Below, in pieces: positions 1 through 10,787 of a DNA stretch of 64,000 nt. The position numbers were made by a program, and so were the translations under genes. Origin of the DNA: Blattamonas nauphoetae. Taxonomy: Eukaryota > Preaxostyla > Oxymonadida. The notes beneath the pieces were generated by a model. That model searched no databases. It was not told the DNA's origin and worked only from the letters and a program-made list of their open reading frames with translations. Numbering within the stretch: position 1 is the first letter of the stretch; each line of letters begins with the position of its first letter. Where the stretch lies: the NCBI GenBank assembly GCA_033064195.1, contig JARBJD010000082.1, positions 186,001 through 250,000 on the forward strand. Reading direction: 5' to 3'.

Positions 1-445
1 TCTTTTCAGCTTTCTCAGTCCTTCTTCATCATGTCTTTCTTCCACGTTCATCCTGCTTCGTCGGTTGTGGATTCTCAGAGTCTCACTTTTCGTGCGAGGT
101 GCGAAAACGGCAAATAGAGTGTCGTTGTCATCCGTGGGAACACAATCAGAGGTTGCTGAGGTTATGTTCTCCATCATTCGCCTCCTCTCTTCCTCCCTCT
201 ATCGTCACTCTTCCTCCTCCCGACGTCATCTGTCCTCTTCTTCGCGTCTTCGCTGTTCCTCTTCCATCCTTCTGAGCCACACTGCTTCCTCCCGTTGTTT
301 CTTCTCTTCCCTTCCCACTCGCGGCCTCTCCTATTCTCTCCTCCTCCTTTCTACTTCCTTCAGTCTCCGCCGCTCCACTTCTCTCCGCTGTTGTTCGTCC
401 ATTTCTCTCCGAATCCTCTCCTCCTCTTCCACCAACTGAAATCAT
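1..445 (-). pseudogene. coiled-coil gene remnant running off the left edge
   Basis: Read on the minus strand, about 180-440 is dominated by Glu/Arg/Lys codons in runs such as EEEERIRREMDEQQRRE, as in a long coiled coil. The run is broken by several in-frame stops and changes frame. From about 180 to 1 another minus frame is open (ENITSATSDCVPTDDNDTLF) and leaves the window. The coil resembles that of the 21.3-24.2 kb gene, but the SPRY-like tail of that gene is not seen here. I read this as a decayed coiled-coil gene; assignment to a specific family is inference. Confidence 0.4.
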
Positions 446-1513
446 CCACTACAATGCCTTTGATCACAGCTAGTTCAGTCATCGGTCATTCTCTTCTTTT
501 GAGCATTTACGTCCAACGAAGGAATCCACTCTATCTAACATTGCTTTCACTGACCATTCGTGCTTCGAACGTGATGGAGGATTGTTCCGACCAGCTTCCT
601 AATGCAATGTGAGTTCTGATGTCGTTACAAACATCGCAACGACCGGCGATGGTGGGGTTGTGAATTCCAGAAATGCAGATGTCACACTTTCTCATCGAAT
701 GTTCTGCCGAACTTGGTGGCTGCATGAATCTCGACGTGTCTCATTTTCGGTCGCTGACACTGTCGCCCTCTGGATCATGTATCTCCATGTATCATCCTTC
801 GCTGCTGTTATGTTGTCGAACTGCTTCGTCCTGACGGGCTGTGGGATCTTCTTCGACGGAGATTGGTCGGATACAATGAGTGTTTTGTTTCATCCTTCGT
901 TGCCACTATGGTGTCGAACTGTGGTCATTTCGTCTGCGGAAAAAACTGTTCTTCACTCGATCACTCGCAGAGTCATCCACCAGCATTGACCTCTTGCTGC
1001 GGAATCGGACCGAAAAGAGCTGGTCAATGAGCACCATGTCATCGTATGAAGATGATCAGGACAAACAGGTCGAAGTGGATCGCCACTCTGAAACGAATCG
1101 CAACTTACACTGTCCACAGATTGTTCTGGTTGCATCTGGTTCATTTCGTTTTGACTGTATCAGGGATACGAGGTCGATAAGCAGTTTCATCAACGGTGAT
1201 CTCCCTTTCATTCATCTCTCCGGAGACTTTGACTGATCCAGTTCTTACTTGCACAGCTGAAACGCTCATCATCGTCATTGTGAGTGGAACAGAAAAAGAT
1301 GGAGTGTGGTGTGGTGATGCAGATTTTCCATGTAGAAACCTGAAATAAGCAGACAAGCGTGTCTGTCGATGCGAATGCACTGGACGAGAGAGCCAGCTAT
1401 GCTGTCTTCGCGAATGAAAGCACCTCGTTCCGTCATTTTATCTCAACACTTTTCTCTCCCTCCACTTCCTTCCCAACTTCTCTCACTCCTCCCTTGTCCC
1501 GTCCTCTCCCTTT

Positions 1514-2729
1514 TCACCTCTCGAGTCCAGCGTGTGAATCGCTGTTGTGTTTGCCGAAATATGCTGTTGTTGGATCCACGACCATGATCTCGTCTTCAAA
1601 CTTGATGTCTTGCTGGATGTTGTCTGGTTTTTGCTGAGATGCAAGAGTTGGCTTCTGTTGATTCTTGGGATGGCAGAAGAGGAGGATGAAGATGATGAAA
1701 AGGACTAGGAGGAGCGAATGTTGATTGTTTCCGTGCTGTGCGTTCCGTTCTCGAAGATGAGTCGCCATTTCCAAGCGAATTTGGTCGTCCCGTTCTTGGT
1801 GAGTGTGCTGGTGCTCTCATTGTTCTTAAGTTCAGCGACGAAGAGAGGAGACGCTTGTGTTTTGTCATCTTTCCTGATTGTGGATTCAGAGCCCGAGATC
1901 CAGTGCGGGGGAGCATCTGCTCCATCTCCACTTGCCGAGACAAAGTTCGCTGCCCCCTCTGAACCACATCGGATGTACTTCCGTGCTGATGCAAACTTGA
2001 CTTCGGAGACGTCGTTTCCAGACATCGACACACTTTTCAAGTCGAGAGACCCGCCGCATTGCACAGCAATGCATTCAGCGACGGCAATGAACACAGTCAA
2101 CGTGGTGATTGTGGAGAAACTCGTCAGCAACAAGATTCCTGTTTCGTATTCACACTATCCTTCGTTGTCGGTGTTAAGCTGCGAGACTGGTGTTGGGATA
2201 CTTGTGGACGAACACTGCTTGATTTACATGTTGGAGACATTTGGAGTTCCAACTGCTTCGATTAGTGTCGATGAGACACAATCATCAAATTGTACATTCT
2301 GGAATGTCACCGGTTGGATCGAGTCGAGGACGATAAGCGGTTGGGTGTGAGTGTGGTTGAGAACGACGATGACTCGAGAGCAACAGTTTCAGAGATGTCA
2401 CAGACGAGTGCTGAGTTCAGAATACAAGTGCGTTCGAATTTGCATGATTTCAGGAGCATATCACCCACGCCGGACGAGAATGGCACGAGAGACATCGCCG
2501 AGTTCAGATCAAATTTCAAGTCCATGTCCGACAGTTTGTAGTCCGCTTCGAAATCTCCATCCAAGAAGCAGCTGGCTCCAGAAACACACACTTGGGCTGT
2601 CGTTGGGGAACAAAGCACAGCAGAGCTGAACGGAAGGAGGGAGAACGAGAGCGTGATCAGGAAAGCGAAGAGAATGGGTTGGCTGAGCAGGACACAGAAA
2701 TCACTCCTCCATCCTCGCTCGATGTGCAC
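1514..2729 (-). pseudogene. decayed beta-helix / TM protein fragment
   Basis: Several short minus-strand frames together look like the surface-protein family of gene J. 2307-2729 has a hydrophobic leader (LFAFLITLSFSLL) and beta-helix-like rungs (MLLKSCKFERTCILNSALV). 1705-2133 has similar rungs and then a stalk-like stretch (LFVAELKNNESTSTLTKNG). 1514-1774 carries a TM-like stretch (SLLLVLFIIFILLFCHPKN) followed by a basic and polar tail. No frame spans the parts, so at least two frame changes are needed. Neighbouring DNA (about 500-1400 and 2730-3750) has further short minus frames that may belong to the same relic but are too broken to assign. Family assignment is inferred from architecture only. 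Confidence 0.45.
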
Positions 2730-3788
2730 GACGAGAATGAGGAACCGAAGATATAGTGCTGTGAAGGTACCGGAGAAAAGAATGACCGAGCTTGCATCGT
2801 CTGATGGATTGTGAAAATATCTGGTGTTCCTTTCGGACAGCTCGCTTTCGATGTGGAGAAGTTCTGCGGAAGATATACAGTTGGTGAGTCTGGTTCATGG
2901 AACGAGAAGATCGAGTGTTGAGATTGTGGTGGTGATGAAAGGGCTGTCACGTTCGTGTGTGGCTATCTCTGCCATGATCGGCGAGGGTGGGCGTGTTGGT
3001 CTTCTGTCGAGAGGATGGTGACTCCGATGAGGAGCGAGTATTGTATTTGCTGTTGTCTGCTCTTTCCCAGAGCACTCATCATCAGTTTTGATGAAAGCAT
3101 GAAGTTGTGGATGAGCGAATTCAGTCTGGTCGGAAGTGACGTGGTCGAGAGGAGAGAAGGTGGTGTGAAGAGAGGGTTAGTGATTGTGATGTTCGAAGAC
3201 GAGAACAAGCAGTCTGACTGAGTCCACCTCGGTCTCCTGAACTGATTCGTCTTCTCCGTTGGCGAGGCAGAATGATGGTGATGGGACAGGGGAGGCCAAT
3301 GTCGAGTATGTCACCTGACAGTGGAGAGGGGATGGATGGTCTTTTGTTGGTCGGCGAAGGGATGTCTGGACAGACACGGTGGAGAGTTAATCCGCAACAT
3401 GTGGAGCAGCACGACATGAACTGCTTGTCGGCTGCCTTCTGCTCTTCAATTCGCTCATCCACGCTTTCCAACTGCGATGACGTTGTTGATGTGGATTAGT
3501 GCAAGTGAGACGAGAGCCACTGGTTGATGTCCTTTCTTGTGTCGGGTTGAGGTGGCGGAGGTGAGCTTTGTTGTTGGAGAATGGGAGAATGAGAATGAAG
3601 GAGAGCGACAGTTGCAGGAAGGTTGGAGCGGAGTGACGGAGAAAGAGAGATGATGATGAGTTCATGGAGGGACAGAAGGTTTGCAGGGGAACGACATCGA
3701 CAGAGACGGACGCACGATGGTGCTTTTGCTGATGTGAGCGAGCACATGAGTGCTTCGTTATCAGCAGGCTGACATTTCTTTCGCTATT
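2730..3788. other. no confident gene; possible N-terminal debris of a beta-helix gene
   Basis: Only short frames on both strands are seen, the longest being minus 3121-3471. Its Ser/Pro/Arg-rich translation matches nothing I recognise. The stretch lies upstream, in minus-strand terms, of the broken beta-helix fragment and may be its decayed 5' part. Confidence 0.3.
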
Positions 3789-5422
3789 CCGTTGGTGATC
3801 ACCGGTATGTCATGTTGATCGCCCCAATGACATTTCATCTTCATCATTTCGGACTTATTCCAGCAAATATAAATAGTCAATTATCAAAAAACTGTGGAAT
3901 GTAAGTAAAACAAGAATATAATCAACTCCTTACTGTCTGTACTTCGGAGCCCATCGAGTGGGGAACTGCTGCCTATTCATAAAACCAAACAACGGGTTCC
4001 GATCATCCTCACTTTTCTCCTTCTGTGATTCTTCCTCATCAGGGATGCAATGCTCTTCCATCTCTGTGAATACATCTTCATTGAGCGCAACAGTCCGTTT
4101 GCCTTTTGTCTCCTTTATTGTGAAGCCAGCATCGCGAAAAGCCAACCGGTTCTTTTTTCGTCTGTACAACTTGCTAGTGTCAGGGCAGCTTCGCTAAATC
4201 GGTTTGTTTGCGTTCTAGCATCTTGTATTTCATTATCTTTTCGTTCCATTTGCTTCAGGGCGGTGAAGGTCAGTTGGTCACATGGCTGAGTGAGATGGGA
4301 AGATGCAGGGGGGAAGGTGAATAGGATGATGTTGTTAACTGCAAGGTTTTGCTTTATCTTCTCAGTTTTATGAATTTCAAGATTGTCCGCCAGGAGCACC
4401 GCGGTATTGTCAAGGAGGTTTTGTTGGACACGGACTTTTTGCACGTGTGGGATGAACTGTTCATCGATCCAGTCCATGTATTGATCTGACTGGATCAATC
4501 CACTTTGGCTAACTCCGGTGACAGCATCTATATTTCCTTTCTTCACCTCCTGCGCAACCTTTCCGTCGAGTTTGTTCGCTTTGATGACGATCAATGGTTT
4601 TACAGCTCTGCCTTCAAACGGTATGCAAGCTCATATACCGGTCACTTTTTTACTTGCACTAGTTTTGAATCGGGGTGGAGTAGATTCCTTTTTTACCACA
4701 ACTCTCTTTGTCCCGACGGATCCAGCCTTTTTCAACAGACTTTCATCGCAATTGAATATGAGTCGTGGATGGACACCCACAACAGAATCTTGTAATCGTT
4801 TCTTGTATTTCCTAATCATCCTCTTTTGTAGTCGGGATCGTGAGCTTTCTAACGGCTTGGCAATTGTGCGTGTAAGAGTCTTTCTGTGCCGGCCTAAAAC
4901 CGATGAACCCATCCCTGGGTGACATTTGTATGAAATTTTTCTTGACTAACTTGATTATCCCAGTCCTTCCTACTGGTCGATGAAGGTTCGCAAGGTTGTG
5001 TATTTCGCCAACAAGCTCGACTTCTTGATCGTCAGACAGTCTGCGATCATTTGTAATCATCCCTGCATTTCGTCGCTCTCGTTGATTCCGAATGTGCCAC
5101 AAGAACTGTCGGTTGGTTCGAAAAATGTATGAGATATCTTTTATATATGCCTTCCCCAGGTAGAATCGTGTCCAATGATCGTACGCATAGAGGAGACATT
5201 CGGAATGTGTCGACAGTTGCTTTCGAGCAAGTTGAGTGTATGCTCGTCCTCCAAGAACTTTGCCGAACTTTTCCTTACATCTCGCGAGTACATCCTTTTT
5301 ATGTGTCTTCCAATAACTTTCCATCCTTATTCTACAGACTATAATCAAAGAAAACTGGAGAATATGAAATGCCGGAAATGACAAGAGAGTGATCACATTG
5401 TCATGGTCGTGATCACAAACGG
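3789..5422 (-). mobile_element. degenerate pogo/Tigger-type DNA transposon
   Basis: The element is defined by a broken DDE transposase (about 5340-3930, minus) between weak inverted ends. The left end reads CCGTTGGTGATCACC and the reverse complement of the right end reads CCGTTTGTGATCACG; farther in, similarity is patchy (shared CATTTCAT). I could not settle a TA target duplication, so the boundaries are approximate. Imperfect ends plus a broken transposase point to an old insertion. Superfamily is inferred from the transposase. Confidence 0.5.
3930..5340 (-). pseudogene. pogo/Tigger-like transposase, broken
   Basis: The reading begins near 5340 (MESYWKTHKKDVLARCKEKF). It has a helix-turn-helix-like N-terminal half (LSDDQEVELVGEIHNLAN), the first catalytic Asp in LIFNCDESLLKK (about 4740) and the second in LLADNLEIHKT. 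The third-acid region has TFPPASSHLTQPCDQL, the usual Tigger/pogo motif in which the last acid is Asp. A Lys/Glu-rich tail ends at 3930. The frame is broken by a one-base shift near 4900, an in-frame TGA after KKVTGI near 4630, and another shift near 4170 before YRRKKNRLAFRDAG. The family role is cut-and-paste transposition; this copy cannot make the full protein. Confidence 0.75.
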
Positions 5423-5547
5423 ATTGTGGTGATGTTGGCAGACATCTGTGAGAGGCAGTTGGCGAGGCTTGACAAACAACCTGAAGAGGGACGATGCCTA
5501 GCGAAGGGTGCGAATCGGAGTGTTTGAATAGAGACAGCGACATAGAA

Positions 5548-6147
5548 TCATGAAAATCGCAAGTGTTGAGTATGAACTCCGAGGTTGAGAGCGTCGAGTT
5601 TGCCAGATGTATCGTTATCATAGCTTGCTTCACCGCTCATTTTGTTGAGGTCTTCATAGCTGGTGCTTGGGAAATAGGGTATTTTTGAACTTTCGGGGAG
5701 ATCAGTGGGTGTTGGATAGGATCGCTGGTGTCTCATCAGGAACCGTGTTGTAGAGGACAGGAATTGGTTCATTCGGTCTAACACCCCATTTTTAGCGGGA
5801 AAAGAGCGAGAGATGAAGAATACTCCCACGGAAACTCCGAGAAAGGCGATCGCCCTGATGGTCCACATGATAGTATTCAGTCACGTCTTGTCGTTGCCAA
5901 CGAATGAACATATCATTCCAATGAGATGGAAGGCAACGAAATCAGCAAACTTTGCGGAATATGAGGCGTTGGATGAGTCAGTGAAGAACGGGAGTAGGAA
6001 GAAGGAGTGCAGGAAGAGGAGGAGAGATAGTGCGAGGCAAGCAACGGGTAGATATTGGGGAAATCGTCTGAGGAACATAATGAGGATGGGAAGGGCCACG
6101 TTGGTGCACAAGACAAGTGTAATGAAGATGACTGTTTGGTTCGTCAA
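5548..6147 (-). CDS. small multi-pass membrane protein, two exons
   Basis: Exon 1 (6147-5885) encodes several hydrophobic segments (TVIFITLVLCTNVALPILIMF, then LALSLLLFLHSFFLLPFF). Exon 2 (5854-5548) adds AIAFLGVSVGVFFI and a polar Ser/Pro/Tyr-rich cytosolic-looking tail. They are joined by a 30-nt intron (5884-5855) with GT...CAG ends and phase 2. Removing it turns two separate frames into one protein of about 190 residues, which is the reason for the model. The open frame begins at a TTG codon with a stop just upstream, so the true start is probably in an earlier short exon I could not fix. No family is recognised. The right end of the dead pogo element lies downstream. Confidence 0.6.
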
Positions 6148-7107
6148 TTGTGATCAAGACATCTACTACAAATCAATAAAGGGAAATAGAAAAACACGAG
6201 GGTAAAAACAATGGAGAGGCATACTGAGATCCTGAATCATCAATATCTCATTTCTTTGGTCTAGATCATATCTGGATTTGAACAAGACACAAATTCTAGA
6301 CTAATGAAGAGAAGTAAACGGAGAAAAGAGTAAAAACAGTGGAATCACACACTAATATGTTGTGATTTGCTGCTATCAACTGATTTTGTTGTCATTGACT
6401 GAGAATAGGAGAGTGAATGATGAGTCGAGTAGATCTCCACAAATTTTACTTCAATGGAGATAAAAATAAAGTATCACGGGACAAACGAAGTGTTGAATGG
6501 AGTACGGTCTTCAAATCACGGGATGAGATGACCTGAAAGATAAGAGAGGACAAAGACAACTTGACATGGGTGAGAGGATCAGATCAATCGGACAGGACAG
6601 GACAGGACATGTCCGATTTGTCCTGTTTTGAGATAACTATAGAAGGTGGATGAACTAATTGAGAGAAAGTTACAGTGAAAATATCAGGTGCTCGTCCGAT
6701 TTTGTCCTCCTTTGTCCTCTCTTGGGCCGATCGTCCTGTAAACTCCTAATTAGGAGTTTGTAGGACAGAACCCCGGAAGCTCGTAATTCGCTACAAAACC
6801 TGTTTTCACGCACTTTTCCGCTAATTTAACATCCCACGACTGATCCCATCGAATATTGAAAGATAATTCACCCTATATATTCTGAAAAAGACAATAGACA
6901 ATTTTGGGTTTTGAAATCGTCTTTTCAGGTCTTCTCATGATTGCTTTGGTATTGTTCAGGTTTGAATGGAGACAAGGAGTGAATGGCGAGCTGAGAGAAG
7001 GTGATTTCAGGCGAAATAAGGGCAGGAAAAGCCGAGTTTCCGAATCGGACAAGACCTCTGTCCTCTGTCCTCAAGATCTGGTGCTCTGTCTGTCCGCTAC
7101 TCATCAT
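6148..7107. other. non-coding stretch rich in TGTCC / GGACA words
   Basis: No gene is seen. GGACA and its complement TGTCC recur many times between about 6545 and 7100, including a pure run of GGACA at 6595-6615. Such subterminal motif clusters are typical of DNA transposon ends, but I found no convincing paired ends or target duplication here. The palindrome at 6733-6766 is listed separately. Confidence 0.4.
6733..6766. repeat. 34-nt near-perfect palindrome
   Basis: The core AAACTCCTAATTAGGAGTTT (6740-6759) is a perfect 20-bp palindrome. It is flanked by GTCCTGT and GTAGGAC, which pair at five of seven positions. It could form a cruciform or hairpin. No poly-T or adjacent gene suggests a role. 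Confidence 0.7.
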
Positions 7108-7115
7108 AAGATCTG

Positions 7116-7804
7116 GGCATGGATTCGGTATGTATGTCAAGCTTCGGTATGTATGTCAATTCGGTATGTATGTCAAAGATCTTCGATATGTACGTCAAAA
7201 CAAAACTGAGTTTCTGTCCCTATATTGGTGCCTATTCGATCAAATTTCATACTTATTCATCGTTTCACAATACATTTTATTGTGGGGAGGTGATAGAAAG
7301 CAGATGAATGCCAGTGAAGTGTGAAAAATGAGATGAGATCTTCACACATTTGGGTGTGTCATACACCTACGATTTATGATCGATATTCCGAAATATTCCA
7401 ACTATCCGAATCTCTTGTAACCATATGAAGCCGTCTCTACTCGAAATAGAGCATCAGCCTCTCGATCCACCGAAGTCACAGATCGTCCCTTTTTTCTCCT
7501 ACTATCAGCAACTTCGTTTCAATTTCTCAATATTATATCATGGTAGCACCTCTGAACATGATTAATAACAATTTATCCTCATAAAAAGCAGATTGAGCAC
7601 ATGAAATGGAAAGACACAAAAATGAATCAGAATGATTGATAACTTTCCAGTAACATTTCCAACCGACTCTTCTCCCCGTGATGGTATGTATTGATGCCCT
7701 TTCTTCATTTTGCATATATGGCTGTCGCAAAATCTGATAGGGATGTTGCGTCAGATGGGCTTGACATACATACCGAATCATGACATACATACCGAATGTA
7801 TGCC
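7116..7804. mobile_element. 689-bp TIR element with iterated TTCGGTATGTATGTCAA motif
   Basis: The ends are inverted repeats of about 46 bp: GGCATGGATTCGGTATG on the left and GGCATACATTCGGTATG on the reverse-complemented right, with roughly 80% identity. Both sides are flanked by the same 8 bp, AAGATCTG (7108-7115 and 7805-7812). Inside the ends TTCGGTATGTATGTCAA recurs: four times in tandem on the left, the fourth diverged, and twice in inverted orientation on the right. No transposase frame is present, so it is non-autonomous. An 8-bp duplication fits hAT, P or Merlin; the GGC start leaves the superfamily open. Confidence 0.75.
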
Positions 7805-7812
7805 AAGATCTG

Positions 7813-8464
7813 TCAATCCAGACACTTTTTGGAGCCAGAAAAATCAGAAATACGTCAAGTAGATATAGTTTTGGCGAGAGATGAACCAAGAAATGAACTG
7901 TCAGACGTAACATGTAAATAACTCGCTTCGCAAGATGTTCTGGAATACCTCGTTCCGCATTTACCTTGATAATCGCAGATAGGTCCTGTCAGACAATATT
8001 ACGATCGATAAAAAATGAAGTCGATTTAGGGAACTGACAAACACCTTGATCTGCATAATCAAGAAACAAAACATGTTGGTTTCCTTGAATAGTCCTCATA
8101 CAAGAATTAACTTCAAGGATAAATGGGTTTACGATACTTAAATAGTGAATAGAGGGCAAGGAGAAGAGACAGATGATGAGTGGATCGTAGATTAGAGTAT
8201 ATGGGAATATAAATGATGAAATTCATGAACAGATGAATTTAGAGAACAAACTTGCAGGTTTTAATCAACGAGGCAGTATGATAACTTTTGCTGCCAGGTA
8301 TTTCCCATGAAGAACAACAATATACACTCTATAGTAAAGGGATGAAGAGGAAAGAGAAATACCGTCCATATTGTCCTTGGCCTTTCAAAAGAAGGATTAG
8401 AATTTCGAAGGAAAGAGAAGAGTGAAATGAATGACATACCCAAGGGGGCATATTCCTACAAGAA
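7813..8464. other. non-coding, AT-rich, no feature seen
   Basis: Only short frames with no recognisable content, no repeat ends and no tRNA-like boxes. Confidence 0.5.
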
Positions 8465-8472
8465 CGTCAAAA

Positions 8473-10469
8473 TAGGCTTGTCTGACCGGCACTGACCGGT
8501 CAGTTTTCATCGAAAAGTACTGACGGTCACTGACCGGAGAAATTTCGGAACCCACAATCGAGATTTACCATTATTCCGAAGTGAATTCAAGATGAACCGA
8601 GAATGAAGTCTTCTTCCTAATTTGTGACCGAAACCAGGAACGAGGTACTGAAATTACTCTATTCATGACAATTTCATCACAATCAACAGGAAAGAACGCT
8701 CAGACACCTGAAGTTTGAGTGAGAAGAGAAAAAGAGTGATCAATGGGTTCGATCCGACTGACTTTTCACCTACAAGTGTTTTCGTGAAAAATACGAGTTG
8801 AAAACAGCTTTTCAATTGGTATGATGACTATTTTTGAAGTGAGAGAATCGGAAAGCGTGAAAAAACTGCCTCATCTGTCCGGTCGGTCTGTCGGGAGTTA
8901 ATACCGAAAGGGCGTGCTTGTTCTTGTTTTGGAACGGCCCAGATTGGATGATTGTGACAAAGAGGTTGGGAAAGAGGGAGAATCTTGATATTGTGACGGC
9001 GGATACATGTTTGGCGACTTGGGTGAGATGGTATCGAATTCAGATCTCATCATCCCTACAAACTTCGTGATTCTCGGTCAGGACATCAATTTTGATGTTA
9101 GTCTCTTCTTTCTGTGGAAGGGCGTTCAGGAATATCAACGGGGTGAGTTGGTTGAAAAGTCTGGGTGATTCTTTCTAGAACAGTCCTCATTGAACCTGTA
9201 AAGTTTCGGGTTCTCGGTTGAATTGTCGAATCAGCTTTTGCTGTCATCGGCAGCTTCGATGGGAGCTTCTTCTTCCATTTCAGGACTCTGTTCCAGATTT
9301 TGGTTGTCATTGATAATAAAAATCCTAGATTCGACTTAACGAGATAATTTGTCGATCTGATACCACTTGACATCGATTTGATGCCAGTTGCTTCAAGGAG
9401 GTCATCTTTTGTGCTAATGATTAATGCCCGTTCGGTTGGGAGTCCCTGCTTCTCGATTTTGACTTTGAAAACGTTTGTCATGACTGGAAGTTTCATGAAC
9501 ATGAGTGAGCACTTCTCTGGATCCACATAACTTCTAAATAAAGTGAGAATCAGAGCAGTTACAGAATCCTGGTTTGTGAATCTCTTCAAGTCATGTAAAG
9601 TGGATATGGTGGGATCGATTATGAGAAATGGAAGAGTAGAAGTGACGATGTGCATGTTGACGGTTCCGACATTCAAATTTTGCTGTTGGGGGAGCCAGGT
9701 ATGGCAGGTGATAGCTGTGAATGCGTTGGGGAGAACAGAAGCTTGGGGAGGAATGAGACAGGTTAGTTCTTGCTCAACAGAAGTCAAAAGGTACATAGAT
9801 CGAGGGGATATGGCCCAGACAATGTGGAAATAGGCCGAAACGATTGATTCACTAAACCATGCTGGAGGATCACTGACGACATCGAATGGATTGTGCGACT
9901 GGAACTCGTTGGAGATACAAGTATATCGCAGGGATAGTGCTGAAGTTGGATGTTCTTGTTGAGAAATAATGGAAGGAGGGAGAGAAGAGACTGTGTTTGG
10001 TTCATGTTCTGTGTCGAGTAAATAAGAGAAGAGCAGATGTTCATCGTCACAGTTCACTTTCCAACTAGGCGTTTTTCCTTCAGTAACAGCAGAGACTGAT
10101 GGTGAGAGCTGTCCAGTTGCGATGAGACACTCTTCCAGTTCTCCTTTCTGATTTGGGCTTCTTCTTGAACTTTGACCTCTTTTCGTTTCCTTTTGTGATC
10201 GACTTTTGCAACTGTGTTTCAAATTCAAGTCTTCGCTTAAGCCAACTTTCGCGAGACAGCCCAGATCAACCCTGTCATTTCTTTCTAAATGCAGAACCAC
10301 TTGAGAGAAGGCAGCCAAACGATTTCATTCAGCAAATGTTGACGTTTATATCTTCTAGCGTGCCAGTCTCACGTTCTTAACATGCGGCTTGATGGAGTAG
10401 TGAGATCTGACCCTTTGAAGAATTCGACACTGACACTGACCGGCACTTTTGGCCGGTCAGACAAGCCTA
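8473..10469. mobile_element. hAT-type element, 1997 bp
   Basis: The termini TAGGCTTGTCTGACCGGC are perfect 18-bp inverted repeats. They are flanked by identical 8-bp duplications CGTCAAAA (8465-8472 and 10470-10477). An 8-bp duplication and a TAGG start are hAT hallmarks. Several GACCGG words lie just inside both ends, as expected of transposase-binding subterminal repeats. The only long frame (9098-10318, minus) has no recognisable hAT transposase features such as a BED finger or the C-terminal dimerisation block. The element is therefore probably non-autonomous or carries unrelated DNA. Confidence 0.85.
9098..10318 (-). CDS. 406-codon open frame inside the hAT element, unknown
   Basis: This single long minus-strand frame fills most of the 8473-10469 element. 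The N-terminal ~110 residues are polar and Ser/Lys/Glu-rich; the middle (about 130-300) is mixed hydrophobic and looks folded (AYFHIVWAISPRSMYLLTSV, FLIIDPTISTLHDLKRF); the C-terminus is basic. The frame opens at a TTG two codons after a stop and lacks an early ATG, so either a spliced upstream exon supplies the start or the frame is not translated as drawn. I do not recognise the family. It may be a host gene captured by the element or an atypical element protein. Confidence 0.5.
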   Translation of the reverse strand: MAAFSQVVLHLERNDRVDLGCLAKVGLSEDLNLKHSCKSRSQKETKRGQSSRRSPNQKGELEECLIATGQLSPSVSAVTEGKTPSWKVNCDDEHLLFSYLLDTEHEPNTVSSLPPSIISQQEHPTSALSLRYTCISNEFQSHNPFDVVSDPPAWFSESIVSAYFHIVWAISPRSMYLLTSVEQELTCLIPPQASVLPNAFTAITCHTWLPQQQNLNVGTVNMHIVTSTLPFLIIDPTISTLHDLKRFTNQDSVTALILTLFRSYVDPEKCSLMFMKLPVMTNVFKVKIEKQGLPTERALIISTKDDLLEATGIKSMSSGIRSTNYLVKSNLGFLLSMTTKIWNRVLKWKKKLPSKLPMTAKADSTIQPRTRNFTGSMRTVLERITQTFQPTHPVDIPERPSTERRD

Positions 10470-10787
10470 CGTCAAAAGACAGAAAGGAAGCATACCGTAC
10501 ATCCACATGCCAGAAGAAGTTCGACATCTGTCATGAAAGGAGGTGGGATTTGGTGATCGAACCAGCATCTTTTATCATATCACAATGCCGCTTCCACAAA
10601 GATTCGGTTTAGAAATTCTTTGGACAAATCGGACAGAAATTCAATCAAAAAGTGTCTTGTTAAGGACACAAAAGATGAGAATTTTGGATCAAACCATTGA
10701 AGACTCAAATTGGATACCCAGTTCTTCATACAGACTTTTTGTCGGCAATCTGGACATCTAACCAATTATTCATCACCAAAAACTTCA

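Noticed and set aside
65-439. Ser-rich plus-strand protein at the left edge
   Set aside because: Antisense of a coiled-coil reading; it begins at TTG and has low complexity.
9098-10318. Methyltransferase-like assignment for the 406-codon frame
   Set aside because: A loose resemblance around TALILTLFRSYVDPEKCSLM was not backed by any cofactor-binding motif.
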